Shown piece by piece: positions 54,429 to 58,274 of a stretch of 64,000 nt of DNA. The position numbers and the translations under genes were made by a program. The DNA is taken from contig CAUJGJ010000003.1 in the NCBI GenBank assembly GCA_963170055.1, positions 1,263,044-1,327,043 of the forward strand, read 5' to 3'. This DNA is from Halisarca cf. caerulea. Taxonomy: Eukaryota > Porifera > Demospongiae > Chondrillida > Halisarcidae. The notes below the pieces were generated by a model. It ran no database searches. It was not told where the DNA came from and saw nothing but the letters and a program-made list of their open reading frames with translations. Each line of letters begins with the position of its first letter. Position 1 is the first letter of the stretch.

Positions 54429-57400
54429 CACACACACACACACACACACACACACTTAACATGTACTACTGCAGCCTGCGGTACTGACTATATTGTAAAC
54501 TCCAATTTGGGGTGAGCCATCAGACATCAGTGAAGGAGAGACTCATTGCATATGGACCCAGCTGCCCCCACAATTCTGATGGCCCCCTAGTACAATCAGT
54601 GGTTGCCCATCTGTATACACAAGTTTGCAAGTTCCACGAGATGAGGAGGGCTTGACTGCAGCTAAATAGTGGTGCAGTGTCCACCTAACTCACAGTAATG
54701 GTGTTTCCCAACCCTAATGATCAGCACCCCAGAGACATTTGGTTTATTAGGAGCCACTATATATCCTTGTGGGACATGTCCGCACTAATTTAGAGGTGTG
54801 AAAATTTTGGTCTTTTTTACAGCTTCTGTTCTCAACTTGTAGTAAATGCAGAGCATCAAGCAAGGGATTAAAGGGGCACTGAACCCAAAAAACAAGTTGC
54901 TCTCAAAATGTAGGGGCATGCATGAAAGTATATAACTCAGGCACTGGTCATTCTTGCATATGTCGCTTAGTTTGTGAGTTATTCAAGCTCAAAGACCCAA
55001 AATGGCCTTGTAACATCACGATTTCAAGCACCATATTTTTTCTGTGGTGTCAGCAAATGACGCAGTTGGTAGCGAACTGCCATAAGGGAAGTATATATTA
55101 AGGTGGATTTCAAGCTTTAGAGAAGCTAATACCTCCTTAAACCATCTTAAAAACCCGCACAGTAAGATGATTGAGGCTAACCAATGGAAATTATCTGTTA
55201 CTGCCGTTGATGCGGGCAAAAAACAAAGCAAGACAGCGAGATATAAGGTGAACACCATATATACTTCCCTTATGGTAGTTTCGGTGACTCAAACCGTACT
55301 GACTTTGTTTCGTATACCATGCACTTTGCTTCACTATTTTGCACAAAGAACTTGCACACGAAGCATTTTGGAGGTCTTTTCGATTGTTAAAAACCAGTTT
55401 GCCTAAAATTGGCCAAGCTCATGGGTACTATAGCTGTCACAGGCCTTCTTTTTCGGCTTATTTCCACAAAAACATCGCAGTACGTTCGTATTGCTTTTTC
55501 AAATGATGGCACTAAGCCATTAGTCTTAGATTCTGTCAAAATCAGCTCCTTTGAGCAATTCTCCATTGCTGTAAATTCATTCGAACTGGTGCAGCAGTAT
55601 CCATGCCATACAAACGATCTGCAGAATCCTACCAACTACGTTTTTTGACATCTAGAACCCATAAAGCATAGCGCTCAGGAGGTGTGACTTTGTGGGCACC
55701 ATACAACTTGCATGTTAATGGCAAGCAAGCCTTGATATCATTTTTTAGGTTTTAACAGATTATTGTGTATTGTGTCCAATTATTTTTTTAAGGGTACCCA
55801 AAACACAGCTAATTTTGAGGCAAAAACAAACTGAGGCCAACTAATTAGTTGGCTTTACCACAAGAACCAACTAATTTGTTGGCTCTATGGATGGGCCAAT
55901 AGCAACAATTCACTCAAATATGGGACATTTCTGGGTGGCCAACATGTTATTGGTACACCAAAGAGAAAACTGCAGCTGAAATGAGGCAATCTTGGCACCC
56001 TGCTGTTTTGCCTTTCCTGAGATACATCCCATTTTTGGTTCAAAATCTGAGTAGCTCCAATGAAATGGCCCTAGATTTGTAAGCTTTGTTTACAAATTCT
56101 CCAAGAATTGTTATGAAAACAGTAAAAAAAGCCAGACATAGTGGAGACTACATATAAAATAATTGGACAGGATAAAAAATAACCTGTTGTTTTATAGAAG
56201 TGTCTATTATCTATTTTTGTCATAAAACAGGTATCCTAAATTTTGAGCTCAGTGCCCCATTTAAGACACATAAACGTCCGGACGATTACCTTTTTGGAAG
56301 GCTTGCTTTAATAGCGAAGAAACTAATGAGGTTTTCCTAACCCCTACTGAAAAGCAAAACGCTTTGGGTGCTACATGGCTGAATGCTTCCATGACTACTT
56401 TTTCACATAAATTGCTATAACAATACATTTACTAACTTTCCCATGCGGGTGAGTTGACCATTTGTTTCCAAAGACGAGATCTGATCAAATGGGCCTCAAA
56501 AGCCAACATTCAAGCCCCTGTAACTTGGGACAGGAACAAAAGTTCTCTCTCACCCACATGGAAAAGTTGTATATTTCAAATGGCTTAAAGTTGGCACCAA
56601 GAAACTGTCTCCAGCGCACGTGGGACATGTCCAGATTTGTTATGATAGCACTCCTCAGTCTGCATAGTGATAAAATGTTATTTTTAGGTGCCTATAAAAT
56701 ATTAGTCACGCAGTTATCTCGTATTTCGGGCAGATATTTGGACATATACGAATGCCAAATCCGTGTTCAGTGACATTTACTGTCGTCACTGCTGGTTTGT
56801 CACACGCTCGCATGTGATCCAACTTGAGGTTCTTCAGAATTTTACTTTTCTTCCGGGTGCAACCCACAGAATCGCTGAAGAATGGTTTATTTACTTTGTA
56901 TTGGGAGTTCACTACACAACTCAACTTTTCCATACATGAGAAATTGTACTTCGCTGCGTGTCCGAAGTTATGGGCATTAGAAATTTTGCTGGTAAGCCCT
57001 GTTTTGCCATTACTCGGGTTTCGTAAAGAGTTGCTAGATCCCATACATGGAAATTCTAGTAAATTTTCTGATATAGTGTTATACAAGCTTACTCATCCTT
57101 GGGGTGGTCCTGTGCTTTGCACCCAAGCGATTTCGGTCTCATGTAGGGGTCAGCAAACAGGTCCTATTTCACCGATGAAGGATAGAAAGCCTTAGAAACA
57201 GTTATTATCATAAAGTTCGAGTGTTGTTCTCTTAGAAAAGTGTTTAGTGATCCTTCTCAGACCCACACAGGCTAAGAACAAACCTTCGAACAATCGATGT
57301 AAATTTCACACCTATCAATTAGTGTGGACATGTCCCACATGTGAGCTTGTTCCCTCACATAGCACCCAGCTGAAAACTAAAATTCCAAAGAACATCGGGT

Positions 57401-57955
57401 TACGTCACAAGCCAGCTAGCATGTGACAGAACAATTGTGATGACAGACAACATCACTAAACGTGGATTCGCCATCGTATACGCCTGAATATTGGTTGAAA
57501 TCATGGGATAACTGCATGACTAATAATTTTCAGGCGCTGAAAAATTACATTTCATTGCTATGCAACCCGGGAAGCGCTATCATAACAGATCCCGGACATG
57601 TCCCACATGTGTAGGCTTTGAGTGAGCCCATACATTGATGCTCCACAACAAGCTGAAAAGACAGCCCTGCTTCTCTGAGCTTTCCACCTTATTCGTAGCA
57701 AAATAGTCATTTGACGTAGGTATAGGCCATTTCTCTTTGATAGCTGGAAATTCATCTTGGATATAATTATATATACTTTTAGACATGTATATGTACCTAA
57801 ATGGACTGAAATGGGAAACAACGGAGTTAAATCTAAAAGTCGAACATACAGAAAGTAGTATAGTGTTTCCAGCTGAGGGCCATTATAATTGCCCTGTGTG
57901 CACACACATACACACATGCACACATGCATGCACTCCTGCATGTGTACACATGTAT

Positions 57956-58038
<83 letters not shown>

Positions 58039-58171
58039 CACATACACACACACACACACACATGTGTACACACACGCACACACACACTACAGAGATGTAC
58101 ACACATACACACCACACACACACACCGCACACACACACTACAGAGATGTACACACATACACACCACACACA

Positions 58172-58202
<31 letters not shown>

Positions 58203-58203
58203 T

Positions 58204-58274
<71 letters not shown>

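Noticed and set aside
55016..55648. Four overlapping frames of about 80 codons within the TTAA element
   Set aside because: Short, on both strands, without domains; likely non-coding interior of a non-autonomous element.
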